From assembly GCA_947258815.1 (NCBI GenBank), contig CAMYJW010000027.1:18719-82718 (forward strand): 64,000 bases of DNA, read 5' to 3'. Source of the stretch: an uncultured Sphingomonadaceae bacterium (lineage in GTDB: Bacteria; Pseudomonadota; Alphaproteobacteria; Sphingomonadales; Sphingomonadaceae). Each line of letters starts with the position of its first letter. The first letter of the stretch is position 1. Positions 55,719 through 64,000 of the stretch are shown one piece after another. Below the pieces are notes generated by a model that had not been told where the DNA came from, searched no databases, and worked only from the letters and a program-made list of their open reading frames with translations. A program made the position numbers and the translations under genes.

Positions 55719-56723
55719 ATGGCTAGCTGGACGCCTTCCCAAAAGGACTACTGGATCATGGCAGCCGCTGTCGTCATCGGCCTGATCGTGATTCTCGTTG
55801 GACTCAGGGCTTCGAACCAACCGTTCGCCGGAAGCCTGCATACTGATTTCGCGCAATTTACGACAAACCAGCCGTTCGAGACATATGAGCTCGTTGTGCG
55901 CGATATTCGGGTTGGATTTCGCGGATCGCTCTCCGGGCCGCCAGGCGATTCCGCAGCCGACGACATCGAAGGCGAACGCCAAGTACTCACGATAATCGCC
56001 ACGTCGCCCACGACTACAGAGCCCATCTTGCCGATTGCCACACTGCAGAAAATACGCATTCCGGAGGCGACGCAAGTCTATCTTTCTACCGACAGCGCCA
56101 GCGATGAAATTGACTTGATCATCCGTGGTGGCGACGTGGAATTGACCATTCTGCCGCACGACGGTGCGTCGCTGGCACTCGAAAACCCGTTCTGCATTGC
56201 AGATGGCAACTGCCCACAAGCCCGCTTCCGAACCGAGGATGGACCGGTCCGTATCTCGGGCGATGGTCAGGACGATATCCAGATCACGCTGACAAAGGCC
56301 CAGCCAAAGCAACCCATAGCCGATGTTGCGCTCGTTTCTGAATTCAAGACGTCTCAAGTCATCGAGTCCTCGGTCGGACCGCTCAGCCGCAGTGGATTGT
56401 CGGACGGGACGCTCAAATTCGCGAATGCGCCCGACAATACGCGCGAAATCTTCCCCGGTGAGGTGATCGATCTCGCCGGGGAGTCGATGATCCTGCGCTC
56501 GGTCGTTGCAGAAAGCGACGGCCTTGCGGCCCAGATTTCGGGCGAGTTAAATGAAGCGACGGCAAGAATTGGAAAGAGCAAGGTCAGCCTCATGCCGACC
56601 TGGTTCGACGTCATTTCCAACGATCCGCGCACTCGCTATCTGGTCGGCGCGATTTCAATTCTGATCGGACTTATGCAGGTATTCGGATGGGAGAAATTGC
56701 TGAGATGGCGCGAGCGCGCGTGA
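55719..56723 (+). CDS. Membrane-anchored protein of protease trio, unknown
   Basis: 334 residues. An N-terminal membrane segment (YWIMAAAVVIGLIVILVGL, about 11-29), a large beta-rich extracytoplasmic region of 260 residues, and a second membrane segment near the C-terminus (YLVGAISILIGLMQVFGW, about 308-325) with a basic end RWRERA. Two Cys are close together in NPFCIADGNCPQ. Not recognised. It overlaps the protease gene by 19-37 nt, so both are coupled. Confidence 0.65.
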   Translation: MASWTPSQKDYWIMAAAVVIGLIVILVGLRASNQPFAGSLHTDFAQFTTNQPFETYELVVRDIRVGFRGSLSGPPGDSAADDIEGERQVLTIIATSPTTTEPILPIATLQKIRIPEATQVYLSTDSASDEIDLIIRGGDVELTILPHDGASLALENPFCIADGNCPQARFRTEDGPVRISGDGQDDIQITLTKAQPKQPIADVALVSEFKTSQVIESSVGPLSRSGLSDGTLKFANAPDNTREIFPGEVIDLAGESMILRSVVAESDGLAAQISGELNEATARIGKSKVSLMPTWFDVISNDPRTRYLVGAISILIGLMQVFGWEKLLRWRERA

Positions 56724-59515
56724 GGAAATTGCTGCTCCGATTGATGTTCACACTCGTGCTGGCGCTCTCCGGCGCTGCGTCGGCCGATGCGCAGAGCAGG
56801 GATCTTGTCGTGCAGGTCAGCACGCGGGAAGTCATTGACGAGCCCTCATCCGAACCGGGATCAGGCATCGTTGTCGCAAATGACGGACGAACAGCGACAA
56901 TTCTCACAGCCGCGCACGTGTTGACTCTACGTGGACTGTTCTCGGTTGGGAATGGCCCGTTGGAACGGACTACGGTTCGCTTCTACCGGGACGGCCGAAC
57001 CGAGAGGCCCGCCATCCTTCAATATATCGACACTGACCTCGACTTCGCGATCCTGTCGGTTCCGAGCGACCAAGAGCTAAAGGACCGGTTCGAGGCCGCG
57101 CGCGACGTGCTTATGCCTGCAGGCATCCCCGTCAGGGTTGGCTCCGACCAAGTGATCATTCTGGGAACGCGTGACGGAGTCCCGTGGAGCCAAAGTGAGC
57201 GCCCCGCCCCATTGACGGCACTGGACACGAGTGAAGGTTCCCACAGCATCGAGTTTGATTCTGATATCACTTCGCCTGGCTTTTCCGGGGGGCCGCTCTT
57301 TACGGTCCATGGAGCGCTCATTGGAATGATCATCGAGGCAGGCCTGCTAGATAAAGCGGTCGACCTGCGCACGATACGTACTGCCATCCAGGCGCGAAGC
57401 CTACCATTTGATCTCAGGGAGAATCCGGAGGTAGCATCTCACATAGCTCTCCAAATTCTCACGAACGCTCTCGACCCGACGAAGGAACTGCAGAACGCGC
57501 TGACCAGCCAGCAGCCCGACTTCAGTCGACTGCATCTCTACTGGCTGGCCAATTATCCAGCAACAGACATCGCGCGAGCACTCATCACCACTCCGCCGGG
57601 CGATGATCGTACGGTGGTCGAGAGATTCTTCGGACAGACCAGCGGCACGGCTTCATGCCGAGCCTTACAGCGCGGCGAAATTTCGACTGCCGATTTCCAG
57701 CGCCGCCTGGTAGCATATGGCCTGAGCAGACATACCTCGTCGAATTTCAGTGGAAGCTGCGAGGATAATCTCAAGCTCTGGATAAGGCAGGTCGTCCGCA
57801 ATGGCGTCGATCCCGACATGCGCGTTCAGACCACACCCAATACATACAACACCGGGTTGAGGTCGCTGCTCAACGTCGCGATGCGGATGACTAATGCCGC
57901 GGCCACAATCGGGCTGCTGGAGGCAGGAGCAGCGCCCAACCCCTACGTCGATCTCAAGGGGAACGGAGCTAAACGGGTCATGTTCGTTTACCCGCTCGAA
58001 CAAGCGCTGCGAGACTTCGAAGGCAGCGACCAGGATCGCGTCTGGAATGCCTTGATAGACGCTGGAGCCGTGATCGTCGGTAACGTCAAGAACGCCGGCA
58101 CGCGCAAATACAAGGTTGCCAATTCAAGGACTCCGAACCGGACGCTATGTGCCGCCATAGTAGAACGGCAGAATTTCGATTGGTGTGGCTGGGCGGAGAA
58201 GCTCACGGAACCCGTCAGTTTTCGAAGTGGCACATATCGCATCGTTCCCGTAAGATTGATCACCGCCCATGGTGACAAGGCCTATATCTTCGGCAAGGCA
58301 CACGGCGGGTATAGCGGGCCGGTCGATGCCATGCTGGAGGTCTCACGAGATTACTCCTCCATCACCGGTTACTGGTACGGCAATAACTACGGTTGTCGGC
58401 CAAACCCGGAAAATAACAACAAGTCGTTCCCATATTGCTGGCGCGCATATCGTGGTTCGCTTGGCTCGGTCAGAGCCAGCAAGAACGCTTCATTTACGCC
58501 CGATCTGTCCGGATCGACCATCGGGAATGTCAACATCGAGGGTCTCAGGCTTTCGATGGGGCTTGCATCGGCTCACCGCGCACTTATTTCGTCAGGTTTC
58601 AAGCAGCGCACACAGGGCGACCCCTTCGCTAATAGCTACGCAGATAGCGTCCTCTCAATAACGTACGACCAGCCTGAGCTATCTCGCGGTGCTGGCTTCA
58701 AAGTTGTCAACCTGAATGCATGGAACGGGCAATTGATTGCAATAGACTTCGAGCACACGCGGTCTGCGTCGCCCCAACCCGGATGGCTATTGCCGCCAAC
58801 CGGATCCATCGCAAACGAAAGATACAGATGGTATCGCCCGGCAACAGAGCAGTCGAAAAGCGACGCAAGGAGCGACCTTTTCATCATTGAAGAATTGCAG
58901 AACGGGTTCGCCACACTGGTCCAGTGGCATCGCCAGGATGACAAGGAGTTGAAGACTTTGCTCATCCGACGCAGCAGCGTGGAAACCGACAAACAGCGGG
59001 CCTGGTTCGAACAGAAGGTCAGCGATTGGCTGCGGAGCCCTCGTGAATATGACACCGGAGTCTGTCTCGACGACTACTGGCGAATCCGGAACCCTTCCGG
59101 ATCACGTTGCATGACCCGCGCCGAGCGCGGCGAACTGTTCATGAAGCAGAACGCGCTCAAGGCTAACGTCACGCAGCTTACGCCGCACATCCAGTATGAG
59201 ATTCTCGAGCCGGGCAATGGCAGAAAACTCAGGAAGGGCGACAAGGTAAGGTTCAGCTACGCGGCACGGGAACTAGACTTTGTGAGGTCGGATCGGAATC
59301 ACACCGGCGGCATCGGAAGCGGCGGTCGCTCGGTAAAAGTCGGCGAACTTGTTGGCGCCGGTTGGTACCGAATGGCTTTGAACGTCCTGCCTCACATGCG
59401 CATGGGATCACGATTCAGGGTGTATGTCACGCCCACTCAAGAATTTACGCCATGGGAAGACGGAATAGTTGCCATCGACTTTGATCTATACCGGTTTGAC
59501 GAATCGAAGGATTGA
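56705..59515 (+). CDS. Exported trypsin-like serine protease with large unknown C-terminal region
   Basis: 936 residues from MARARVRKLLLRLMFTLVLA; signal peptide cleaved near SADAQS. The S1 protease part (about 33-240) has the triad His71 (TAAHVL), Asp113 (DTDLDFAIL) and Ser194 (GFSGGPLF). After it come about 700 residues without known domains: a helical part with DFSRLHLYWLANYPATDIAR, a repeat-like SLLNVAMRMTNAAATIGLLE then AGAAPNPYVD resembling ankyrin units, and a C-terminal beta-rich region. Start may also be the ATG at 56687. Protease, membrane protein and secreted protein together suggest an envelope system; target unknown. Confidence 0.75.
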   Translation: MARARVRKLLLRLMFTLVLALSGAASADAQSRDLVVQVSTREVIDEPSSEPGSGIVVANDGRTATILTAAHVLTLRGLFSVGNGPLERTTVRFYRDGRTERPAILQYIDTDLDFAILSVPSDQELKDRFEAARDVLMPAGIPVRVGSDQVIILGTRDGVPWSQSERPAPLTALDTSEGSHSIEFDSDITSPGFSGGPLFTVHGALIGMIIEAGLLDKAVDLRTIRTAIQARSLPFDLRENPEVASHIALQILTNALDPTKELQNALTSQQPDFSRLHLYWLANYPATDIARALITTPPGDDRTVVERFFGQTSGTASCRALQRGEISTADFQRRLVAYGLSRHTSSNFSGSCEDNLKLWIRQVVRNGVDPDMRVQTTPNTYNTGLRSLLNVAMRMTNAAATIGLLEAGAAPNPYVDLKGNGAKRVMFVYPLEQALRDFEGSDQDRVWNALIDAGAVIVGNVKNAGTRKYKVANSRTPNRTLCAAIVERQNFDWCGWAEKLTEPVSFRSGTYRIVPVRLITAHGDKAYIFGKAHGGYSGPVDAMLEVSRDYSSITGYWYGNNYGCRPNPENNNKSFPYCWRAYRGSLGSVRASKNASFTPDLSGSTIGNVNIEGLRLSMGLASAHRALISSGFKQRTQGDPFANSYADSVLSITYDQPELSRGAGFKVVNLNAWNGQLIAIDFEHTRSASPQPGWLLPPTGSIANERYRWYRPATEQSKSDARSDLFIIEELQNGFATLVQWHRQDDKELKTLLIRRSSVETDKQRAWFEQKVSDWLRSPREYDTGVCLDDYWRIRNPSGSRCMTRAERGELFMKQNALKANVTQLTPHIQYEILEPGNGRKLRKGDKVRFSYAARELDFVRSDRNHTGGIGSGGRSVKVGELVGAGWYRMALNVLPHMRMGSRFRVYVTPTQEFTPWEDGIVAIDFDLYRFDESKD

Positions 59516-59645
59516 CTTTTTCCTGTATCAAACCGTGGCTCCGTGTTCGCCGGTAGCGAGAACCAAAATCCAGCCCAACCATGCAGACCAACCGCCGCGT
59601 AATCGCCACGAGAAATTCAGACCTAACGTAATTTCGTGAATCCGA

Positions 59646-59808
59646 GCGGGGTCCCAATGGGGTACCAGGAGCGCGCGCTTGCCTGCTACGGGTTGCGACA
59701 GGCTGCAATAGGTTGCGAAGGCTCAGACTCCTGCATTCTGCGATCCGTGCGGCGAGTTGCGACGGTTTGCGCCAGAATGCTTAGAGTCAAAGGCCAGTTT
59801 GTAATCAG
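59646..59808 (+). repeat. 163-bp island-end direct repeat, copy C
   Basis: Same length and ends as copy B (54419-54581), beginning GCGGGGTCCCAATGGGGTAC and ending AAGGCCAGTTTGTAATCAG. Here the last 11 bp continue into the full 46-bp tRNA core, so this copy marks the true right end of the island. Confidence 0.85.
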
Positions 59809-59843
59809 GGGGCCGCGGGTTCGAATCCTGCAGCCGGCACCAT
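59798..59843 (+). repeat. attR: duplicate of tRNA-Thr 3' half
   Basis: Identical to 40314-40359. Lacks the acceptor 5' strand and D-arm, so it is not a tRNA gene. Confidence 0.9.
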
Positions 59844-60186
59844 TATTTCTATCCAGAAAAAATTATCGGAATGGCCGATTGCCATATGCGCCGATTGTCT
59901 GGCGAAATCTCAAAACCGGCAAGAAACAGACTTCCCCACGCCAAAGAAATTTCGTTCGGTTGACGAAAGGGCCGAACCAACTACCGTGATTATCATTGAG
60001 TCGGCATAAGTGCCTAACCGGGGCTATTGGCCGAAAACAGCCACGCCCGACGGAGCACAGGTTTGCCTTCCAAAATCACGAAAACGCCGCCACTCTCTGC
60101 GTCCAGTTTCTCAGCCAGTCCATCAAAGCCCGTACATCATCGATCCGAGGGCAATATCCGCATCGCCTTCATAGAAGGATAGTCCC
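59844..60186. other. 343-bp gene-free region after attR
   Basis: Return to core DNA. No convincing gene. A short hairpin TTTCGT/ACGAAA (59950-59968) lacks a T-run. The promoter of the next gene is probably here. Confidence 0.4.
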
Positions 60187-62322
60187 GTGGCGAAACTGTC
60201 CGTAGATCGGGAAATGCGCCGCGCCAGGGCGATGGCGCAAAAAGGCGATCGGGATGGAGCGCGAGCGATACTTGGCGCTATCCTCGAAAAATTCCCCAAC
60301 AATGCGCGCGCCAGACAGGCTTTCGCGAAGCTGGAGAATTCAGGTGATCGCGCCGGCGCACCACCCCCTTCCGCGCAAGCGCTGGATGAGCTCACCTTGC
60401 TGTTGCGAGACGGGCGAGCGGCCGTTGCGGCAGACAAGGCCGATGAGCTTGCAGCACAATTTCCGGATTCTGCGCAGCTCTGGATCGTAATCGGTGTCGC
60501 CAACGCGCAGCTTCGCCATCTGGACAAGGCCGAACGGGGTTTCAGGCGGGCGTGTGAATTGAACAGGGATCGTGCCGACCTGCAGGTGCGGCTGGGTCTG
60601 GTGCTGCGTGACCGCGAGAGTCTGGACGACGCGATCGCCTGTTTCAGCAAGGCTGCTCAGCTGGATCCCGGTTATGCCGATGCCTACACGAATCTCGGGA
60701 TCGTCCATAAAATGCAGGACAACATGGATGCCGCGAGCACGGCATTCAGACGTGCCCTGGAAATCAACCCCGAATCTTTTGAGGCGCTGAACAATCTGGG
60801 CGTCGCGCTGAAAGCGCAGGGCAACCTCAAAGGCGCGATTGATTGCTATCGGCGGGCATTGCGGATCAGTCCTGACTCGTTCGATACGCTCGACAACCTG
60901 AGCAGAGCTCTGGGTGAGCGCGAGGACATCGCGGAAGCCGTCGAACTGCTTGAGCGCGCGCTCAAAATCAGGCCGGACGACAGCAAGGCACTTGCCCAGA
61001 AAATCCGGCTCCAGCTGGAAATGTGCGACTGGCGAGCGCTCGATGAATTCGAGAAAGTTGGCAACAGGCTTGGCATACACGTCGACAGCGCCAGCCCGTT
61101 CCAGCTTCTGGCCTTCGAGGACGATCCGGCGCGTCAGGCGCAGCGTGCGCAGAACTATGCGAAACGCAGGTTCGGGCAAAAGCCATTGCCGCTTCCGGCG
61201 CGCACCAGAGCGCCCCAGGACAGGATTCGGATAGGGTATTTCTCCGCCGATTTTCACGATCACCCCATGCTGTTCCTGATGTCGGGGCTGCTGCGCGAAC
61301 ACGACAGGAGCCGCTTCGAGATATTTGCCTACAGTTATGGCGAACCGCGCCCAAGCGCCATGCGCGAGCAGATCAAGGAATACGTCGATCACTTCATCGA
61401 CATCTGGGCGATGCCCGATCTCCAGATCGTCGAACTTGCGCGGAAGCACGGGATCGACATCGCCATCGATCGCAAGGGCTATACCTTGCACAGCCGCTCG
61501 CAGCTGTTCGCCTACAGGCTTGCTCCGATCCAGATTAACTACCTGGCCTATCCGGGGACGATGGGTGCGGATTTCATCGATTATCTGGTGGCCGATCCGG
61601 TGATCGTTCCTGAAAGCGACCGCCGCTTTTACACCGAGGAAATCCTTTACCTGCCGCATTGCTATCAACCGAACGACAACACCCGCCCGATCGCGGAGAC
61701 CAGCACCACCCGCGCCGATTTCGGGCTACCGCAAGAGGGTTTCGTATTTTGCTGCTTCAACAACAACTACAAGATCGGCCGGCGCGAATTCGACATCTGG
61801 ATGAACGTTTTGCGGAAGATCGAAGGCAGTGTCCTTTGGCTGCTGCAATCGAACAGATGGGCGGTCGATAACCTGCGAAGCGAAGCGCGCCGGCGGGGTG
61901 TGGACCCGGGCCGACTGATATTCGCGCCCAAGATGAAGCATGCCGAACACCTTGCCCGCCACAAGCATGCCGATCTGTTTATCGATACGTTCAACTACAC
62001 CGCCCACACCACCGCAAGCGACGCGTTGTGGGCGGGGCTGCCGGTCGTGACCAGGGCCGGCCGACAATTTTCCGCGCGAGTTGGTGCAAGCCTGCTGAGC
62101 GCGGTGGGCATGCCCGAACTGATCGCCGGGACCGAAACGGACTATGAAGCGCTGATCACGGACCTGGCGGCCAACCCCGGCCAGCTGGCCGAAATCAAGG
62201 CAAAACTTGCGGAAAACAGGCTGACGCAGCCGCTTTTCGATACGGTTCGCTACGCGAGAGACTTCGAAAGGGCACTGGAAGATATCCATGCCCGCCATCT
62301 GCGGGATAATGCCGCCGGATGA
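60187..62322 (+). CDS. TPR protein with O-GlcNAc transferase-like (SPINDLY, GT41) domain
   Basis: 711 residues. About residues 1-290 are TPR repeats (AYTNLGIVHKMQDNMDAAST, ALNNLGVALKAQGNLKGAID and similar). The GT41 domain follows (about 340-690) with IRIGYFSADFHDHPMLFLMS, the Lys-containing CFNNNYKIGRREFDIWMNVL and DLFIDTFNYTAHTTASDALW, then AGLPVVTRAGRQFSARVGAS. Bacterial members glycosylate proteins such as flagellin or adhesins; the target here is unknown. Start GTG at 60187 with AAGGA 8 nt upstream. Next to attR and convergent with another glycosyltransferase. Confidence 0.9.
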   Translation: MAKLSVDREMRRARAMAQKGDRDGARAILGAILEKFPNNARARQAFAKLENSGDRAGAPPPSAQALDELTLLLRDGRAAVAADKADELAAQFPDSAQLWIVIGVANAQLRHLDKAERGFRRACELNRDRADLQVRLGLVLRDRESLDDAIACFSKAAQLDPGYADAYTNLGIVHKMQDNMDAASTAFRRALEINPESFEALNNLGVALKAQGNLKGAIDCYRRALRISPDSFDTLDNLSRALGEREDIAEAVELLERALKIRPDDSKALAQKIRLQLEMCDWRALDEFEKVGNRLGIHVDSASPFQLLAFEDDPARQAQRAQNYAKRRFGQKPLPLPARTRAPQDRIRIGYFSADFHDHPMLFLMSGLLREHDRSRFEIFAYSYGEPRPSAMREQIKEYVDHFIDIWAMPDLQIVELARKHGIDIAIDRKGYTLHSRSQLFAYRLAPIQINYLAYPGTMGADFIDYLVADPVIVPESDRRFYTEEILYLPHCYQPNDNTRPIAETSTTRADFGLPQEGFVFCCFNNNYKIGRREFDIWMNVLRKIEGSVLWLLQSNRWAVDNLRSEARRRGVDPGRLIFAPKMKHAEHLARHKHADLFIDTFNYTAHTTASDALWAGLPVVTRAGRQFSARVGASLLSAVGMPELIAGTETDYEALITDLAANPGQLAEIKAKLAENRLTQPLFDTVRYARDFERALEDIHARHLRDNAAG

Positions 62323-62384
62323 TGCGCGCGGGTGCGTTCCCGCCCGGCTCGTACCCGCCGCCAACCCGCTGATGCGTCAGGCCG

Positions 62385-63380
62385 TCAGGGCCACAAATCG
62401 GTCAGTTGTGAGATATGCGAGCGAATGTCGCTACGTTTCGCCAGGCTGAAACCACGTTGGCGCATTTCGTTCGGAAATGGCGTGCGCAGGATCTCGGCGG
62501 CCTCTTCGATGGTATCGAAAAGATAGCCTGCATTACCCACGTATTCCTTCAGATCCGGGCGTATGTTCGCCATCAGCACACCCACGCCCGATGCCTGCGC
62601 CTCGGCAATGGCCATCGGCCAGCCGACCATCTGGCCGGCGCTTGCGGCCGTATATACCAGCCACTCATGCTTCTTGTATTCCGGCGGCATTTCTTCCGGC
62701 TTGACGGGCGGAATAAAATTCACCGCTCCTCCGGTTTTCCGGTTGACCTGCTTAAGGCTGTTTACGTGATATCCCATGGCATAGAGATCGAACGTTCTGT
62801 CCGGCAGCAACTTCGAAAGCGCGATATAGCTTTCCATATTCTTCTTGGGAATTGCGGCGCCGACATTCATTATGGCATCGCCATTGATATCCTGGTTGTG
62901 AAACCTCTGAACATCGACCACCGGGAAACAACTGTGAATCTTGTCGCTCCGAACGCCGGCTTTCAGCAAATGTTCCACGGTGCACGGAAATGTAAGCGCT
63001 CCAAGGCACAGATCGGAATTGATGTGCTTTGCAAAGGAATTCACGCGATCGACATTCTGATTCAGGATGTCGAACGAGTGCGTGCGTATCGTATAGGGAA
63101 TGTTCAGGGCTCTTGAGAATACCTCAGCCTGTGGCGCAATATTCAGATAATGTCCGTGCACGGCGCAGGCGCCAAAGTCTTTCAGGTACCCTACGACATT
63201 GTCGATGTTCTGCTTGGTGACGACGATGTGCGGACGCCGGGAACGATATGGGAAGTTTCCGGCCGACATGGCAAGAATTTCGACCTCGAATTCCTCGGCG
63301 AGGACATCGATCTCATTCTTTATGTAAGTTTCTGAGATTTGGGGGTATTCCTGCGTCAGGATAATGATTTTCCGCTTCAC
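62385..63380 (-). CDS. Glycosyltransferase family 4
   Basis: 331 residues from KRKIIILTQEYPQISETYIK. This N-terminus (TQEYPQISETYI) is that of GT4 enzymes for exopolysaccharide or lipid sugars. The C-terminal half has MNVGAAIPKKNMESYIALSK, LYAMGYHVNSL and WPMAIAEAQASGVGVLMANI with the donor-binding Glu. The GTG at 63378-63380 is chosen; a GTG at 63431 is possible. It converges on the SPINDLY gene; a small GC hairpin at 62328-62343 may end both transcripts. Confidence 0.82.
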   Translation of the reverse strand: MKRKIIILTQEYPQISETYIKNEIDVLAEEFEVEILAMSAGNFPYRSRRPHIVVTKQNIDNVVGYLKDFGACAVHGHYLNIAPQAEVFSRALNIPYTIRTHSFDILNQNVDRVNSFAKHINSDLCLGALTFPCTVEHLLKAGVRSDKIHSCFPVVDVQRFHNQDINGDAIMNVGAAIPKKNMESYIALSKLLPDRTFDLYAMGYHVNSLKQVNRKTGGAVNFIPPVKPEEMPPEYKKHEWLVYTAASAGQMVGWPMAIAEAQASGVGVLMANIRPDLKEYVGNAGYLFDTIEEAAEILRTPFPNEMRQRGFSLAKRSDIRSHISQLTDLWP

Positions 63381-63855
63381 GCCCTGTTCTCTTACCTTTT
63401 TCGAATCATTGCCCGGCAAAACCGGACGCACTCGTGTCCCCTGCCGTCAGTCTTGGCCATCTAGGCGAATGTTTGCCTTCAGGAAAGCTCGGCTTGGCCG
63501 TTGATGTTCCCAATGAAGGCACGAAACGGATCGGTACGGCGCTGTCTCGCGCTTTTGGAACGGAGGGGTGGCAGACGTTATGCATCAAGGCCGCTCGGCT
63601 CCCCGTGATCCGCCGTGCGCTTTATCCGCCGCCCCGCCCCCAGATTCCTGATTCGGGAGAGGCAAACCCGCCTTAACGATAAGCAAACTCCGAACAGTCA
63701 AGATCGATTGCCGGAATATCTTCGGCCTCTCGCCAGTAATCCTGTGTGTGCCGCCACTCCGGTCGTTCGCCGAGGCCCAGCACACTTGTGTCACCCTCAG
63801 CCCCGCTGCGCGTTTTCGGGTTCCTTGTTGGGCCGCGTTGTGCTTGGCTGTGTGC
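63381..63855. other. 475-bp gene-free region
   Basis: Between divergent genes. Short frames occur on both strands, but none has a ribosome-binding site and protein-like composition. It probably contains the promoters of both flanking genes. Confidence 0.4.
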
Positions 63856-64000
63856 ATGAAACCGGCAGTTCTTATCACCATCGTTTGCAGCGCGCTGTTG
63901 CTGGCGGCGTGTGGTGAGGAAATCAAGGAGCCGCAGCTGCCGCCCGATGCAGTCGCGGTGCCTGCGCTGGTGCAACAGATGATGGATGCCCGGTTTCCCG
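63856..64000 (+). CDS. Lipoprotein, N-terminal part only (cut by window edge)
   Basis: The visible 48 residues begin MKPAVLITIVCSALLLAACG, a lipoprotein signal with lipobox LAAC, then EEIKEPQLPPDAV and VPALVQQMMDARFP. The rest is outside the window, so the family cannot be named. Confidence 0.6.
   Translation, partial: MKPAVLITIVCSALLLAACGEEIKEPQLPPDAVAVPALVQQMMDARFP

Larger units (their letters stand above)
54582..59843. mobile_element. Right island segment, integrase-less, 5.2 kb
   Basis: Flanked by the 163-bp direct repeats (copies B and C) and ending at the exact attR. It holds only three co-directional genes and no recombinase. It could have been mobilised by the integrase of the left segment, or the left segment may have inserted beside an older island. 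Confidence 0.65.

Noticed and set aside
59798..59843. A second tRNA-Thr gene
   Set aside because: Only the anticodon-loop-to-CCA part is present; no 5' acceptor strand or D-arm, so it is attR.
60340..61668. 442-residue minus-strand open frame
   Set aside because: Antisense of the TPR-GT41 gene without any motif.

Overview
The window looks like chromosome of a carotenoid-producing alphaproteobacterium, most likely order Sphingomonadales (Erythrobacteraceae-like). The inference rests on a zeaxanthin-type carotene hydroxylase, a C4-pathway 5-aminolevulinate synthase, the alphaproteobacterial ATP-synthase zeta inhibitor, the rimP-nusA-ylxR-infB-rbfA-truB order, a large TonB-dependent receptor and a high-GC coding style. 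It was made by reading only; no database search was run.

Layout. Positions 1-7.4 kb hold the translation/transcription operon rimP-nusA-ylxR-infB-rbfA-(M50 protease)-truB on the minus strand. Positions 7.6-9.1 kb hold five very small membrane proteins, one of only 28 residues. Positions 9.2-16.0 kb hold sufE, a DUF454 protein, crtZ, leuC and leuD (with a 59-residue coupled membrane protein between them), the zeta inhibitor, bolA, a monothiol glutaredoxin, a Nudix hydrolase, a PilZ protein and a DUF3606 protein. Positions 16.0-22.3 kb form a one-directional heme block: a flavoprotein/[2Fe-2S]/di-heme cytochrome b fusion, an 11-heme-motif cytochrome, a DUF3365 lipoprotein, a small cytochrome c, a globin and ALA synthase. 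Then follow tRNA-Arg, a YhhQ transporter, recF, tesA, the YbbA/YbbP exporter, a DUF805 protein, a TonB receptor, typA, a DUF4424 protein, an Arg/Tyr-rich secreted protein, a glycosyltransferase, rarA, a DUF429 protein and tRNA-Thr.

Positions 40.3-59.8 kb are a genomic island inserted in tRNA-Thr(TGT). A 46-bp 3' segment of the tRNA is repeated exactly at the far end. The island is composite: two 163-bp direct repeats (54419-54581 and 59646-59808) split it into a left part and a right part. The left part carries an IS5-type element, a membrane protein/DUF pair, an MmeI-like restriction-modification enzyme, two small exported proteins with a hairpin-rich leader, a primase-helicase/AlpA/integrase operon resembling phage satellites, a DUF429 protein and a nuclease. 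The 5-kb right part has no integrase. Its only genes are three co-directional exported or membrane proteins, the last a 936-residue trypsin-like protease. I could not assign this trio to any described system, and it is the best candidate here for something new.

After the island come a TPR/O-GlcNAc-transferase-like (SPINDLY) glycosyltransferase, a convergent GT4 glycosyltransferase and the start of a lipoprotein cut by the window edge.

How parts work together: the first operon matures rRNA and tRNA and starts translation; sufE, bolA and the glutaredoxin serve Fe-S trafficking; the heme block probably moves electrons from NAD(P)H through the membrane to periplasmic c-type hemes with its own ALA synthase; the island combines integration, replication and defence or cargo genes.
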